Source: Dyella_A sp049445995 (GTDB lineage: Bacteria > Pseudomonadota > Gammaproteobacteria > Xanthomonadales > Rhodanobacteraceae). From it: a stretch of DNA of 64,000 nt. The notes beneath the pieces are model-generated. The model was not told the DNA's origin. It was given only the letters and a program-made list of their open reading frames with translations, and ran no database searches. Position 1 is the stretch's first letter, and each line of letters begins with the position of its first letter. The stretch lies in the NCBI RefSeq assembly GCF_049445995.1, contig NZ_JBMSDZ010000017.1, forward strand, positions 1-64,000. The letters run 5' to 3'. Of the stretch, positions 8,801 through 15,682 are shown one piece after another. The translations under genes were made by a program, and so were the position numbers.

Positions 8801-10442
8801 CCTGCGTGGTTTCTTCGACGCCGACGGTTCGGTGCAGGGCAGCCAGGCCAAGGGCGTGTCCGTGCGCCTGGCGCAGTCGGACCTACCGAGACTGGAAGCG
8901 GTGCAGCGCATGCTGCTGCGCCTGGGCATGCCGTCGCGGATCTACCGCGATCGTCGCGTCGCCGGCGAAAGCACGCTGCCGGACGGCCGCGGCGGCACGC
9001 AGGCCTACGCCACCCAGGCCCAGCACGAGCTGGTTATCGCCGGCGAGTCGCTGGCGCGCTTCGCCGAGCTGGTCGGCTTTGCCGACACCGACAAGGCCGT
9101 ACGGCTGAAAGCGGCGCTGTCCGGCTACAAGCGCACGCCCAACCGCGCGCGCTTCGTCGCCACCGTCGCCTCGCTCCACGCCGACGGCGTGGAGGACGTC
9201 TACGACGTGCAGGTGCCCGGCATCAACACCTTCGACGGCAACGGCTTGCACGCACACAACTGCGGCGAGCAGCCGCTGCCGCCGTACGGCTCGTGCCTGC
9301 TCGGCTCGATCAACCTCACCACCTTCGTGCGCGATCCGTTCGGCCCCAAGGCCCGCTTCGACTGGGACGAGTACCGCGAAGTGGTGAAGGTGTTCACCCG
9401 CATGCTCGACAACGTGGTGGAGATCAACGGCCTGCCGCTGCCGCAGCAGCGCGACGAGATCATGAGCAAGCGCCGCCACGGCATGGGCTTCCTGGGCCTG
9501 GGGAGCACGCTCACCATGCTCAAGATGCGCTACGGCTCGGCCGATGCGGTCAGCTTCACCGAGGACGTCTCGCGCGAGATGGCCGTGGCCGGCTGGGAAG
9601 TGGCGCTGGAGCTGGCCAGGGAAAAGGGCCCGGCCCCGATCCTCGCCCGGGACTTCACCGTCACCGGCGAGATGCTGCGCAAGCGCCCGGAAATGGCGGC
9701 CGACGGCTACAAGGTCGGCGACACCATCCCCGGCCGCGTGCTGCACGCCAGGTACAGCCGCTACATGCAGCGCATCGCCACCGTGGCGCCCGATCTGGTG
9801 AACGAGCTGGCCGAAACCGGCGCGCGCTTCACCCATCACTCCTCGATCGCGCCCACCGGCACGATCTCGCTGTCGCTGGCCAACAATGCCTCCAACGGCA
9901 TCGAGCCCAGCTTTGCCCACCACTACTCGCGCAACGTGATCCGTGAGGGCAAGAAGTCCAAGGAAAAGGTGGAGGTGTACAGCTACGAGCTGCTCGCCTA
10001 CCGCGAGCTGATCAACGGCAAGGCCATGCCCTTCAGCACCGAGCCCGACGCCAGGCTGCCGGAGTACTTCGTCTCCGCCGACGACATCAGCCCCAAGGAG
10101 CACGTGGACATCCAGGCCGCCTCGCAGAAATGGATCGACTCGTCCATTTCCAAGACCGCCAACGTGCCCACCGACTACCCCTACGAAGACTTCAAGGACA
10201 TCTACTTCTACGCGTACAAACAGGGCCTCAAGGGCTGCACCACGTTCCGCTTCAACCCCGCCGCGTTCCAGGGCGTGCTGGTGAAGGAAGCCGACCTTGA
10301 GAACACCCTCTACCGCTTCGAATTGGAAGACGGTAGCGTTGTCGAACTGAAGGGCAACGAGCAGGTGGAATACGACGGTGAAATGCATACCGCCGCCAAC
10401 CTCTTCGATGCGCTGAAGGAAGGCTATTACGGCAAGTTCTGA
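5856..10442 (+). CDS. nrdJ: Adenosylcobalamin-dependent ribonucleotide reductase, large subunit, with two inteins
   Basis: Class II reductase catalytic subunit (NrdJa). It makes deoxyribonucleotides with a B12-generated thiyl radical and works independently of oxygen. The precursor is 1528 residues. Removing two inteins (residues 132-571 and 763-1135) leaves about 715, the expected size. Extein landmarks are the redox Cys in TSTINCTVSG, the glycine-rich loop AG/CGIGYEFSTLRP (split by intein 1) and the radical-Cys loop ATNP/CGEQPLPPYG (split by intein 2). The C-terminal redox cysteines are supplied by nrdJb downstream, as in Pseudomonas aeruginosa nrdJa/nrdJb. The start at 5856 is chosen from GGAGG at 5840. 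Codon use inside the inteins matches the host, suggesting long residence. Confidence 0.95.
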   Translation: MSTARAPAVGRDAVQIPLQPASHDIWDKKYRLKNKAGEPVDDSVDGTYRRVARALSDVEATPGLREHWNERFLWALRRGAIPAGRITSNAGALEHKPATSTINCTVSGTIRDSMDDILEKVHEAGLTLKAGCVAPGTWVVTDRGLVTADQAVAERHARILSYDRDARRFEMQTIEQHLTTHVARADNIRIHANGVALTTSVRHPVLVYRDNAQRYVRADEVVASDALVQHSFAWQADDASMLEAWFAGAHLGDGSAYEKHHAYRPSRSAWQQRAQLLGRRLVFKIRAAEREVVERYAAFFAGFCASRAQVVATSTLNGTSVWDYTVSSFAASRAAELIDHQIGAKTAHLRVPAWIAQHPERHFLPFLAGLIDTDGTVSREHGSAIIAAQNADFAGELKALLGLFGVHASLTRRKPRSHQYNGCDIRDSGGATLKISDSAFLAVVARYMADSGKRGRIAEHASQSGQYDRYVLPRDLSNALTELAGTLGHDERQRLGFYHGYHVAPRVSRVWLDRWAQRFPALQPLIDFARCLRPVESIEHGLDLPETFYDFTVAKHNNYLAGNAGLLVIHNCGIGYEFSTLRPRGAYVSGAGAYTSGPLSFMDIYDKMCFTVSSAGGRRGAQMGTFDISHPDAKEFIRAKREDGRLRQFNLSLLITDGFMEAVEHDQDWPMVFPIHVKEQGELDLDDPGKVVWREWPTHDNYIAREDGLVACKIYGTIRARHLWDMIMVSTYDYAEPGFILVDKVNEMNNNWWCEHIRATNPCVTGDTWVQTSEGPRQVADLLGAGFMARVDGKDHATGAEGFFRTATKPVLALQTEEGYRLRLTSDHRVRRVARMTRWNVETEWCAAGALQPGDRVLMNDHRRNASWAGALTEEQGYLLGLLVGDGTLKSEAAVLSVWPQAAAVNGSADGATALMDEALRCAQTLPHRADFAGWSEVAGRGEFRLKSAALRDLAFELGMRVGDKAITPALERASSDAYRGFLRGFFDADGSVQGSQAKGVSVRLAQSDLPRLEAVQRMLLRLGMPSRIYRDRRVAGESTLPDGRGGTQAYATQAQHELVIAGESLARFAELVGFADTDKAVRLKAALSGYKRTPNRARFVATVASLHADGVEDVYDVQVPGINTFDGNGLHAHNCGEQPLPPYGSCLLGSINLTTFVRDPFGPKARFDWDEYREVVKVFTRMLDNVVEINGLPLPQQRDEIMSKRRHGMGFLGLGSTLTMLKMRYGSADAVSFTEDVSREMAVAGWEVALELAREKGPAPILARDFTVTGEMLRKRPEMAADGYKVGDTIPGRVLHARYSRYMQRIATVAPDLVNELAETGARFTHHSSIAPTGTISLSLANNASNGIEPSFAHHYSRNVIREGKKSKEKVEVYSYELLAYRELINGKAMPFSTEPDARLPEYFVSADDISPKEHVDIQAASQKWIDSSISKTANVPTDYPYEDFKDIYFYAYKQGLKGCTTFRFNPAAFQGVLVKEADLENTLYRFELEDGSVVELKGNEQVEYDGEMHTAANLFDALKEGYYGKF
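6249..7568 (+). mobile_element. Intein 1 in NrdJ (440 residues, LAGLIDADG type)
   Basis: In-frame protein intron, precursor residues 132-571, flanked by extein AG before and CGIGYEFS after. Block A begins with Cys (CVAPGTWVV). Block B reads SVRHPVL, with Ser where Thr is usual in TxxH. Two dodecapeptide endonuclease motifs are present: AGAHLGDGS, degenerate, and FLAGLIDTDGTVS, good. The C-terminal blocks are YDFTVAKHNNYLAG and LLVIHN followed by extein Cys. All chemical groups for splicing (Cys1, His-Asn, Cys+1) are present. Confidence 0.95.
8142..9260 (+). mobile_element. Intein 2 in NrdJ (373 residues, LAGLIDADG type)
   Basis: In-frame intein, precursor residues 763-1135, inserted directly before the radical cysteine of the NPCGE loop. 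It starts CVTGDTWVQT. Block B is TSDH, canonical. Endonuclease motifs are LLGLLVGDGTL and FLRGFFDADGSV, each with the acidic residue kept. It ends VYDVQVPGINTFDG...LHAHN before extein Cys. The sequence differs clearly from intein 1, so the two are independent acquisitions rather than a recent duplication. Confidence 0.95.
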
Positions 10443-10481
10443 GTTCTCGAAAGAGGGCCGGCAACAGAGAGTTCTAGTCTT

Positions 10482-10506
10482 GCCCGCGGCGGTCTCCGTC
10501 GCGGGC
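10482..10506 (+). terminator. Hairpin between nrdJa and the histone-like gene
   Basis: An 11-base stem with one G-T pair (GCCCGCGGCGG with CCGTCGCGGGC) closes a TCT loop. No U-run follows. It may attenuate or process the transcript between the two genes. Confidence 0.35.
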
Positions 10507-10546
10507 GTACGGCAGGCACCAATAACAGTCGGAGGGGAACCCCAGC

Positions 10547-11158
10547 ATGTCCATCGATACCGAAGTGAAAAACGACGTAGCACCGGCCGCTGATGCGGCA
10601 CCCGCGTCCCAGCCGGCTGCGCCGGTCGTGAGCGCCGTGCCGAAGCAGGCCCCGGCCAGGAAGAAGCCCGCCAGGAAGGCAGCAGCCAGGAAGGCTGCTC
10701 CGAAGAAGGCGGCGGCCAAGAAGGCCGCTCCCAAAAAGGCTGCAGCCAGGAAGGCCGCCCCGAAGAAAGCCGCTGCCAAGAAGACCGCCAAGAAAGCGGT
10801 GAAGAAAGCCGCCGCCAGGAAGGCCGCCCCGAAGAAGGCCGCCGCCAAGAAAACGGCCAGGAAGGCCGTGAAGAAAGCCGCGGCCAAGAAGATCGCCAAG
10901 AAAGCGGTGAAGAAAGCCGCCACCAGGAAAGTCGCCAAGAAGGCCGCGCCGAAAAAGGCCGCCGCCAAGAAGGCCGTGAAGAAAGCCAGCAGCAAGAAGA
11001 CGGCGAAGAAAGCCGCTCCCAAGAAGACGGCCAAGAAGGCCGCCGTGAAAAAGGCCGCCCCCAAGGCAGCCAAGAGGTCCACTGCCAGCAAGAAGGCGAG
11101 CGTGAAGGTGGCGAAGGCCAAGAAGCCCGCCGCCAAGAAGGCCGCCCGCAAGAAGTAA
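10547..11158 (+). CDS. Histone H1/AlgP-like lysine-alanine-rich protein
   Basis: 203 residues. After an acidic/Pro-Ala N-terminus (1-40) the protein consists almost entirely of irregular repeats of AAKKA, APKKA and ARKAA, like the C-terminal tail of eukaryotic histone H1 and Pseudomonas AlgP. It is predicted to be disordered, strongly basic and DNA- or polyphosphate-binding. A GGAGGGG ribosome site lies ten bases before the ATG. The position between nrdJa and nrdJb is notable. The repetitive DNA may make its length variable between strains. The opposite strand is also open over this stretch because of the codon bias; I regard that as a shadow. Confidence 0.85.
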   Translation: MSIDTEVKNDVAPAADAAPASQPAAPVVSAVPKQAPARKKPARKAAARKAAPKKAAAKKAAPKKAAARKAAPKKAAAKKTAKKAVKKAAARKAAPKKAAAKKTARKAVKKAAAKKIAKKAVKKAATRKVAKKAAPKKAAAKKAVKKASSKKTAKKAAPKKTAKKAAVKKAAPKAAKRSTASKKASVKVAKAKKPAAKKAARKK

Positions 11159-11169
11159 GTCGTCAACGC

Positions 11170-11202
11170 AGCCGGCCCGGCTCGCCGGGCCGGCTGTTTT
11201 TT
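11170..11202 (+). terminator. Rho-independent terminator after the histone-like gene
   Basis: A perfect 11-base GC-rich stem (AGCCGGCCCGG with its complement), a CTCG loop, then G and six T residues. It lies 12 bases after the stop codon. It implies that nrdJb needs its own promoter or read-through. Confidence 0.92.
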
Positions 11203-11253
11203 CTCCAGGGATCGCTTGATGGGCTTCGTCCATCCCATCCCGCTACCCCCAAG

Positions 11254-11288
11254 TCGTCATTCCGGCGAACGCCGGAATCCAGCGTCTT
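11254..11288. repeat. Dispersed ATTCCGGCG palindrome
   Basis: ATTCCGGCGAACGCCGGAAT (11259-11278) is a palindrome with a GAAC-type centre, followed by CCAGCGTCTT. It matches a repeat I recall as widespread in proteobacterial intergenic DNA. It lies between the terminator and nrdJb. Confidence 0.6.
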
Positions 11289-11365
11289 GAAGGGCAGGGC
11301 GTAAAGCATCCACCAGCGCCGCGCGCCGACTTATCCGCCAACCATCCAAAGAAGAAGCGCACACC

Positions 11366-12139
11366 ATGGCGATCAAGATCGAAAAGAAAATCAAGGGCTA
11401 CGCCGTCGTCAAGCCCGAAGACAAGGCCGCGCCGGCCGCCGCCCCCGCCGCTGCGCCCAAGGCCGCCAAGCCCGAGCCCAAGCAGGCCGAAGTCATCCAG
11501 ATGCACGAGAGCGTGGAGCGCCCCGAGACCCTCGTCGGCTCCACCTTCAAGATCAAGTCGCCGCTGTTCGAGCACGCGCTCTACGTCACCATCAACGACA
11601 TCGTGCTCAACGCCGGCACCCCGCACGAGCAGCGCCGCCCCTTCGAGATCTTCATCAACTCGAAGAACATGGACCACTTCCAGTGGATCGTGGCGCTCAC
11701 CCGCATCATCTCCGCCGTGTTCCGCAAGGGCGGCGACGTCACCTTCCTGGCCGAGGAGATGAAGGCCGTGTTCGACCCGCGCGGTGGCTACTTCAAGTCC
11801 GGCGGCGTCTACATGCCCAGCATCGTCGCCGAGATCGGCGCGGTGATCGAGCAGCACATGAAGAACATCGGCCTCATCCACGATCCGGAGATGGACGAGT
11901 CGACGCGCAAGCTGATCGCCGAGAAGCGTGCCGCCTACGAGCGGGCCAGCGTAGGAGCGCACCCCCCGATCGAGTCGAGGGTAGGCTCTGTGCGCGACAC
12001 CGCCGCCCAGCCGACCGAACCCGCCGCCTCCGGCTTCCCGCCCGGCGCCACGCTCTGCGCCAAGTGCAACACCCAGGCGCTGGTGCTGATGGATGGGTGT
12101 CAGACTTGCTTGAATTGTGGGTATTCCAAGTGCGGATAG
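11366..12139 (+). CDS. Ribonucleotide reductase accessory subunit NrdJb
   Basis: Second half of the split class II reductase, 257 residues. An Ala/Pro/Lys-rich linker (15-45) precedes the conserved domain (about 50-190; GSTFKIKSPLFEHALYVTIND, KNMDHFQWIVALTRIISAVFR). The C-terminus carries a Cys-rich motif CAKC...CQTCLNCGYSKCG, expected to pass electrons to the active site. Residues about 196-211 (SVGAHPPIESRVGSVRD) are encoded by a REP element (11951-11996), so the hinge before the Cys-rich tail has been built from repeat DNA. Spacing and context pair it with nrdJa despite the intervening histone-like gene. Confidence 0.92.
   Translation: MAIKIEKKIKGYAVVKPEDKAAPAAAPAAAPKAAKPEPKQAEVIQMHESVERPETLVGSTFKIKSPLFEHALYVTINDIVLNAGTPHEQRRPFEIFINSKNMDHFQWIVALTRIISAVFRKGGDVTFLAEEMKAVFDPRGGYFKSGGVYMPSIVAEIGAVIEQHMKNIGLIHDPEMDESTRKLIAEKRAAYERASVGAHPPIESRVGSVRDTAAQPTEPAASGFPPGATLCAKCNTQALVLMDGCQTCLNCGYSKCG
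11951..11996. repeat. REP element inside the nrdJb coding sequence
   Basis: GTAGGAGCGC, then CACCCCCCGATCGAGTCGAG, then GGTAGGCTCTGTGCGCGA. It matches the intergenic element at 60851-60896 over its whole length with a handful of substitutions. It keeps nrdJb in frame and adds about 16 residues. Confidence 0.85.
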
Positions 12140-12434
12140 CCTCATATGCAGCCTACCGCTTCAATCGTCGGTTTCGACTGCGCGAGCCGCTGCCACGACT
12201 GACCCGTGCGATGGTGCTCTGCAAGCCTTGTCCAGAGCCGATCCTGCGCTTGGCGAGCAACCTTTCTCACTGAGATTCGATGCTGGCAGGAAAGAGCTTC
12301 CCCGGTATCCGGGGGAAGTGTCCCGGCGACTGGCCGGGCAGAAACAGAGTGGAAACAGGGGGAGGGCCAAGCCGCGCGGCCACGGACGCGCCGACCGAGC
12401 GGCGGGGAGGGTGCTCTCGGATCCATCGACGCGA
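12140..12434. other. Intergenic region nrdJb/acyltransferase
   Basis: 295 bases between convergent genes. Apart from an imperfect GC-rich hairpin near 12297-12318 (CTTCCCCGG...CCGGGGGAAG), I see no supported gene. Short open frames on both strands lack ribosome sites and resemble nothing I recognise. Confidence 0.5.
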
Positions 12435-13352
12435 TCAGGCTTTCGCGTCAGCTCGCGATGGTCGTTTCCAACGCCGATGCACCCAATACCATTCCTGCGG
12501 CTCGGCGCGCACGGCCTGCTCGATCACGGCGCTGAGGCGCTGCAGGTCCTCCTGCAGCGCACCGTCCGCCTGCTGGCCGAGCGGATACGGCGCCTGGATC
12601 GCCAGCCGGTGCCCGCCGCCCTGGTGATGCATGAACATGGGCAGGATGGTTGCACCGCTGCGCCGTGCCAGCACCACCGGCCCGCTGGGCGTCCATGCCG
12701 ATCGGCCGAAGAACGGCACCGGCAGGCCGTTGGGCGTGCTCTGATCCATGTGCATCAACACGATGCGGCCTTCGCGCAGGGCGCCCAGAATGGGGCGTGC
12801 CAGACCTGCGCGTTTCCGGCCGATGACGCGGATGGGCGTCACGCCATAGTCCTGCATGATGCGGCCGAAGAAATCGGGGACGAAGTCGTTGGCCTCCTTG
12901 TAGACCGCCGCCACCGGATAGCCGCGCGCGGCCAGCGCCAGCGCGATCCAGGGGAAATTGCCGAAATGCGCGGTCATCGCAATCACGCCGTGGCCCTGGG
13001 CGAGCGCCTGCTCCAGATGGGCGAGCCCCTGGATCTCGACCCGACGGAGCAACTGCCCGGCGGAGATGACCCGCTCGGCACAGGCGGCCAGTTCGAGCGT
13101 GGTCTGCATCCAGTAGCCCAGGCTGGTTTCGAGGATGCGCCGGCGTGCGGGTTCATCCAGATGCGGAAAAGCGATCGCCAGATTGTCGAGTGCGATACGT
13201 CGGCGCGCCAGCGGCAAACGGACCAGCACCCCGCCCAGCCGTCGCGCCGCCGCCGGTCTGACCCGCTCCGGCAGGTGCGCGGCCAGCAGCATCAGGCCTC
13301 GCATGCCAAGCCAGGGCAGCCGCCGCGTGGATGCTTCAGGGGAGCCGTTCAT
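12435..13352 (-). CDS. Lysophospholipid acyltransferase family protein (LpxL/HtrB-like)
   Basis: 305 residues, related to the lipid A late acyltransferases that move an acyl chain onto a lipid acceptor at the inner membrane. Visible family features are an N-terminal hydrophobic stretch, LALDNLAIAFP-type sequence near residue 55, MTAHFGNFPW (about 125-134), and VLMHMDQ...GLPVPFFGR (about 197-215). The usual catalytic HX4(D/E) motif is altered: the position five after His is Pro, not Asp or Glu. The start ATG overlaps the stop of the upstream acyl ligase (ATGA), so the two are coupled. The acceptor is unknown. Confidence 0.8.
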   Translation of the reverse strand: MNGSPEASTRRLPWLGMRGLMLLAAHLPERVRPAAARRLGGVLVRLPLARRRIALDNLAIAFPHLDEPARRRILETSLGYWMQTTLELAACAERVISAGQLLRRVEIQGLAHLEQALAQGHGVIAMTAHFGNFPWIALALAARGYPVAAVYKEANDFVPDFFGRIMQDYGVTPIRVIGRKRAGLARPILGALREGRIVLMHMDQSTPNGLPVPFFGRSAWTPSGPVVLARRSGATILPMFMHHQGGGHRLAIQAPYPLGQQADGALQEDLQRLSAVIEQAVRAEPQEWYWVHRRWKRPSRADAKA

Positions 13353-14812
13353 CCGGTTTGCCGCAGGCGTTCCCGCACCACCTTGCCGGTGGCGTTGCGC
13401 GGCAATTCGCTGACGAAGACGAAGCGCTTGGGTACCTCATAGGCGGCCAGATGCTTCAGGCAGTGCCGGCGCAGTTCGGTGACGCTCGGGACCGGATCGC
13501 GCGCGATCACGTAGGCGACGACGATCTGCCCCTGCTCGGCGGCGTCCTGAATGCCGACCACCGCGGCGTCCATCACGGCCGGATGCAGCAGCAGCGCGTT
13601 CTCCACCTCGGCCGGATAGACGTTGAGCCCCCGGCCGGTCACGATCTGATCGTCGAGCCGACCCAAGTGATAGAAGAAGCCATCGGCGTCCTGCTTGCCG
13701 GCATCGCCGGTATGCAGCAGCCCGTTGTGAATACGCGCTGCCGTCGCCTGGGGGTTGTTGAGATACCCCTTCATCACCATCGGCCCGCGCGCGACGATCT
13801 CGCCGACCTGCCCCGGGCGCAGCGGCCGGCCTTGCCCATCGGCGATGAACACTTCCCCCATCGGCACGGCCCGACCGATGCTGTCCAGGTGGCCATCGGC
13901 CTGCGCCGGCGGCGTCAGGGTCAGCAGCGGCGAGGTCTCGGTCAGCCCGTAGCCCTGCAGCACCTTGACGTGCGGCAGCCGGGCCTTGAACGCCTGCATG
14001 ACGGCCAGCGGCACCGAGGTGCCCATCATCGCCGCCACCCGCAGGCTGGACAGGTCGTAGGTCTCCGGTTCGGCCGCCAGCATCATCTGGAAGATCGGTG
14101 GCACCGCATGGATGAAGCTGATGCGGTAGCGCTCGATGGCCTCGAGCAGGTGCGCGCCGCTCAGACGGTCGATGATGACCAGCGAGGAGCCCTTGTCGAG
14201 CATCTCGTTGAGCAGGATCGGACCGGAGATATGGCTCATCGGCAGCACCATGGCGAGCACCTCGTCCGCCCCGGTGCCCAGCATCGTCATCGCCTGCGGG
14301 AAGCAGTCCAGATTGGCAAAACTGAGCTCGACCACCTTGGGCAGGCCGGTCGTGCCGGAGGTGTGCAGGTACAGGGCGGTGGCCTGGGGATCGATCGGCG
14401 CCGGCGGCGCGTCCGGTGGCGGCTGGTCGAGCACGAGCGCGCTCGTCGGGATCAACTGCACGGACGCGGGCAGCGACTGGGCATGGACAAAATCCGCGGC
14501 GGCGAAGGCATGGCGAATCGCGCAGTGCGCCAGCAGGTCGCTCAGCTCCGGCGCCCCCAGCCGCACGTCCATGGGCGCCGCGATGGCGCCCATGCGCATC
14601 AGCGCCAGATACAGGTAGGCAAACTCGAGGCAGTTGGGCAGGATGATGCCCACCGGCGTGCCCTGGCGTATGCCCCGTTCGAGCAGTTGTCGGCGTACCG
14701 ATTCGACGCGCCGGTCCAGTTCGCGGAAATCCACGACCCGGTCCTGATGGATGAGTGCAGGGTGCTGCGGGCGTCGTTCCGATTGGCGGCGCAAGAGCTG
14801 GCCGATATCCAT
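13349..14812 (-). CDS. AMP-dependent synthetase/acyl-CoA ligase family protein
   Basis: 487-residue adenylate-forming enzyme that activates a carboxylic acid as acyl-AMP and passes it to CoA or a carrier. The signature is LYLHTSGTTGLPKVVELSF. Further motifs are GYGLTETSPL, then GDAGKQDADGFFYHLGRLDD and RGLNVYPAEVE. The C-terminal catalytic Lys is in LPRNATGKVVRERL. The start at 14812 gives the family's usual N-terminus (MDIGQLLRRQSERRPQHPAL); the frame is open further upstream without a better ribosome site. The four-base overlap with the acyltransferase gene suggests the activated acyl chain is handed to that enzyme. Substrate unknown. Confidence 0.85.
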   Translation of the reverse strand: MDIGQLLRRQSERRPQHPALIHQDRVVDFRELDRRVESVRRQLLERGIRQGTPVGIILPNCLEFAYLYLALMRMGAIAAPMDVRLGAPELSDLLAHCAIRHAFAAADFVHAQSLPASVQLIPTSALVLDQPPPDAPPAPIDPQATALYLHTSGTTGLPKVVELSFANLDCFPQAMTMLGTGADEVLAMVLPMSHISGPILLNEMLDKGSSLVIIDRLSGAHLLEAIERYRISFIHAVPPIFQMMLAAEPETYDLSSLRVAAMMGTSVPLAVMQAFKARLPHVKVLQGYGLTETSPLLTLTPPAQADGHLDSIGRAVPMGEVFIADGQGRPLRPGQVGEIVARGPMVMKGYLNNPQATAARIHNGLLHTGDAGKQDADGFFYHLGRLDDQIVTGRGLNVYPAEVENALLLHPAVMDAAVVGIQDAAEQGQIVVAYVIARDPVPSVTELRRHCLKHLAAYEVPKRFVFVSELPRNATGKVVRERLRQTG

Positions 14813-15133
14813 GGGCTTGCCTGAAACCGATCTGTTCTCGAAGAAAGCTGGCGTGAACCTGTAGGCCGCCATCGACGCGTGAGGGTGTCTGACCCACCGG
14901 CCATGCCGTGCATCGGCGTCCCGTTCGAGCCTGAGCCTGCGGCTCGGCCATCGACTTCCTGCAGATTTTAACCGAACGAGCCGAACGGGGTTCACTAGCA
15001 AGAAAGTGAGCCCGGAACTCGTGTGGCCGCCTCCCGCGCGTGGTGATGGGTTCGATGTCACCACGATGCGGACGTGCCCGGCGACAGCAGCGGATTGAGC
15101 TATCGTGCCGTCCTGATCCCCACGAATCGCCCG
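14813..15133. other. Divergent intergenic region
   Basis: 321 bases between the acyl ligase (minus) and a small plus-strand gene. It must hold promoters in both directions, but no strong -35/-10 pair, repeat or RNA structure stands out. Confidence 0.4.
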
Positions 15134-15388
15134 ATGAAAACCTACACCCCACCGCTGGCCACCCACCCGCACGATCCGCTCTACCGCGTCGACAAGGCGA
15201 TCCAGACGGCGCAGCTGCGGCTGGATGCGGCGATCGACGCGAAGCGGCATCACACCAGCCAGAACCTGGCTCATGCAGTGATCAAGGAGGCGCGCGAGGG
15301 GCTCAGGAAGGCCGAGCAGGCGCGCGTGCTGAAGATCAAGGAAGTCGCGCTGAAAGCGGCGGAGAGTGCGGTGGAATCGGCGCGCTGA
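15134..15388 (+). CDS. Small hypothetical protein (84 residues)
   Basis: MKTYTPPLATHPHDPLYRVD start, then a long amphipathic helical region rich in Ala, Lys and Glu. No signal peptide or known motif. The start at 15134 is the most likely; an in-frame ATG at 15074 would add 20 unconvincing residues. Codon use fits the genome. I do not recognise the family. Confidence 0.5.
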   Translation: MKTYTPPLATHPHDPLYRVDKAIQTAQLRLDAAIDAKRHHTSQNLAHAVIKEAREGLRKAEQARVLKIKEVALKAAESAVESAR

Positions 15389-15682
15389 GCGTGCGGCTTG
15401 CGCATGATTTGATGGTCGCGGCGTCCTTCGCGCCGTTGCTGGCGGGCCCGCGCGGCGCGGCGCTCCCCGGTTCTCCGTTGCGCCGGAAATCGCGATGCGG
15501 CGAGCGCCCGGGGCGATCCGGAATCCCGCTCCAGATCACACTTTCCCGCCTTTGGTCGGCCTCGACGCGCCCCGCGTTTCACTGCACTCTTCACGGGCCT
15601 GCTTGCCGCAGGCGGGGGAATGTCGTGATCGTGAGCATGGCGCGAGTGAACTGCATCGAGTGCGAAAGGCCGTTTGTGCGCC
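15389..15682. other. Intergenic region before the GH30 gene
   Basis: 294 bases with no gene I can support. It contains GCCTGCTTGCCGCAGGC (15599-15615), a 7-base stem-loop, and presumably the promoter of the glycosidase gene. Confidence 0.4.

Noticed and set aside
10640..11155. CRISPR-like or satellite repeat in the Lys-Ala gene
   Set aside because: The repetition follows codons (AAG GCC) without constant repeat/spacer lengths; it is protein-driven.
10474..11238. Hydrophobic open frame antisense to the histone-like gene (many AAFLAAFF repeats)
   Set aside because: It arises from the complement of Lys-Ala codons. There is no supporting ribosome site, and the terminator belongs to the plus-strand gene.
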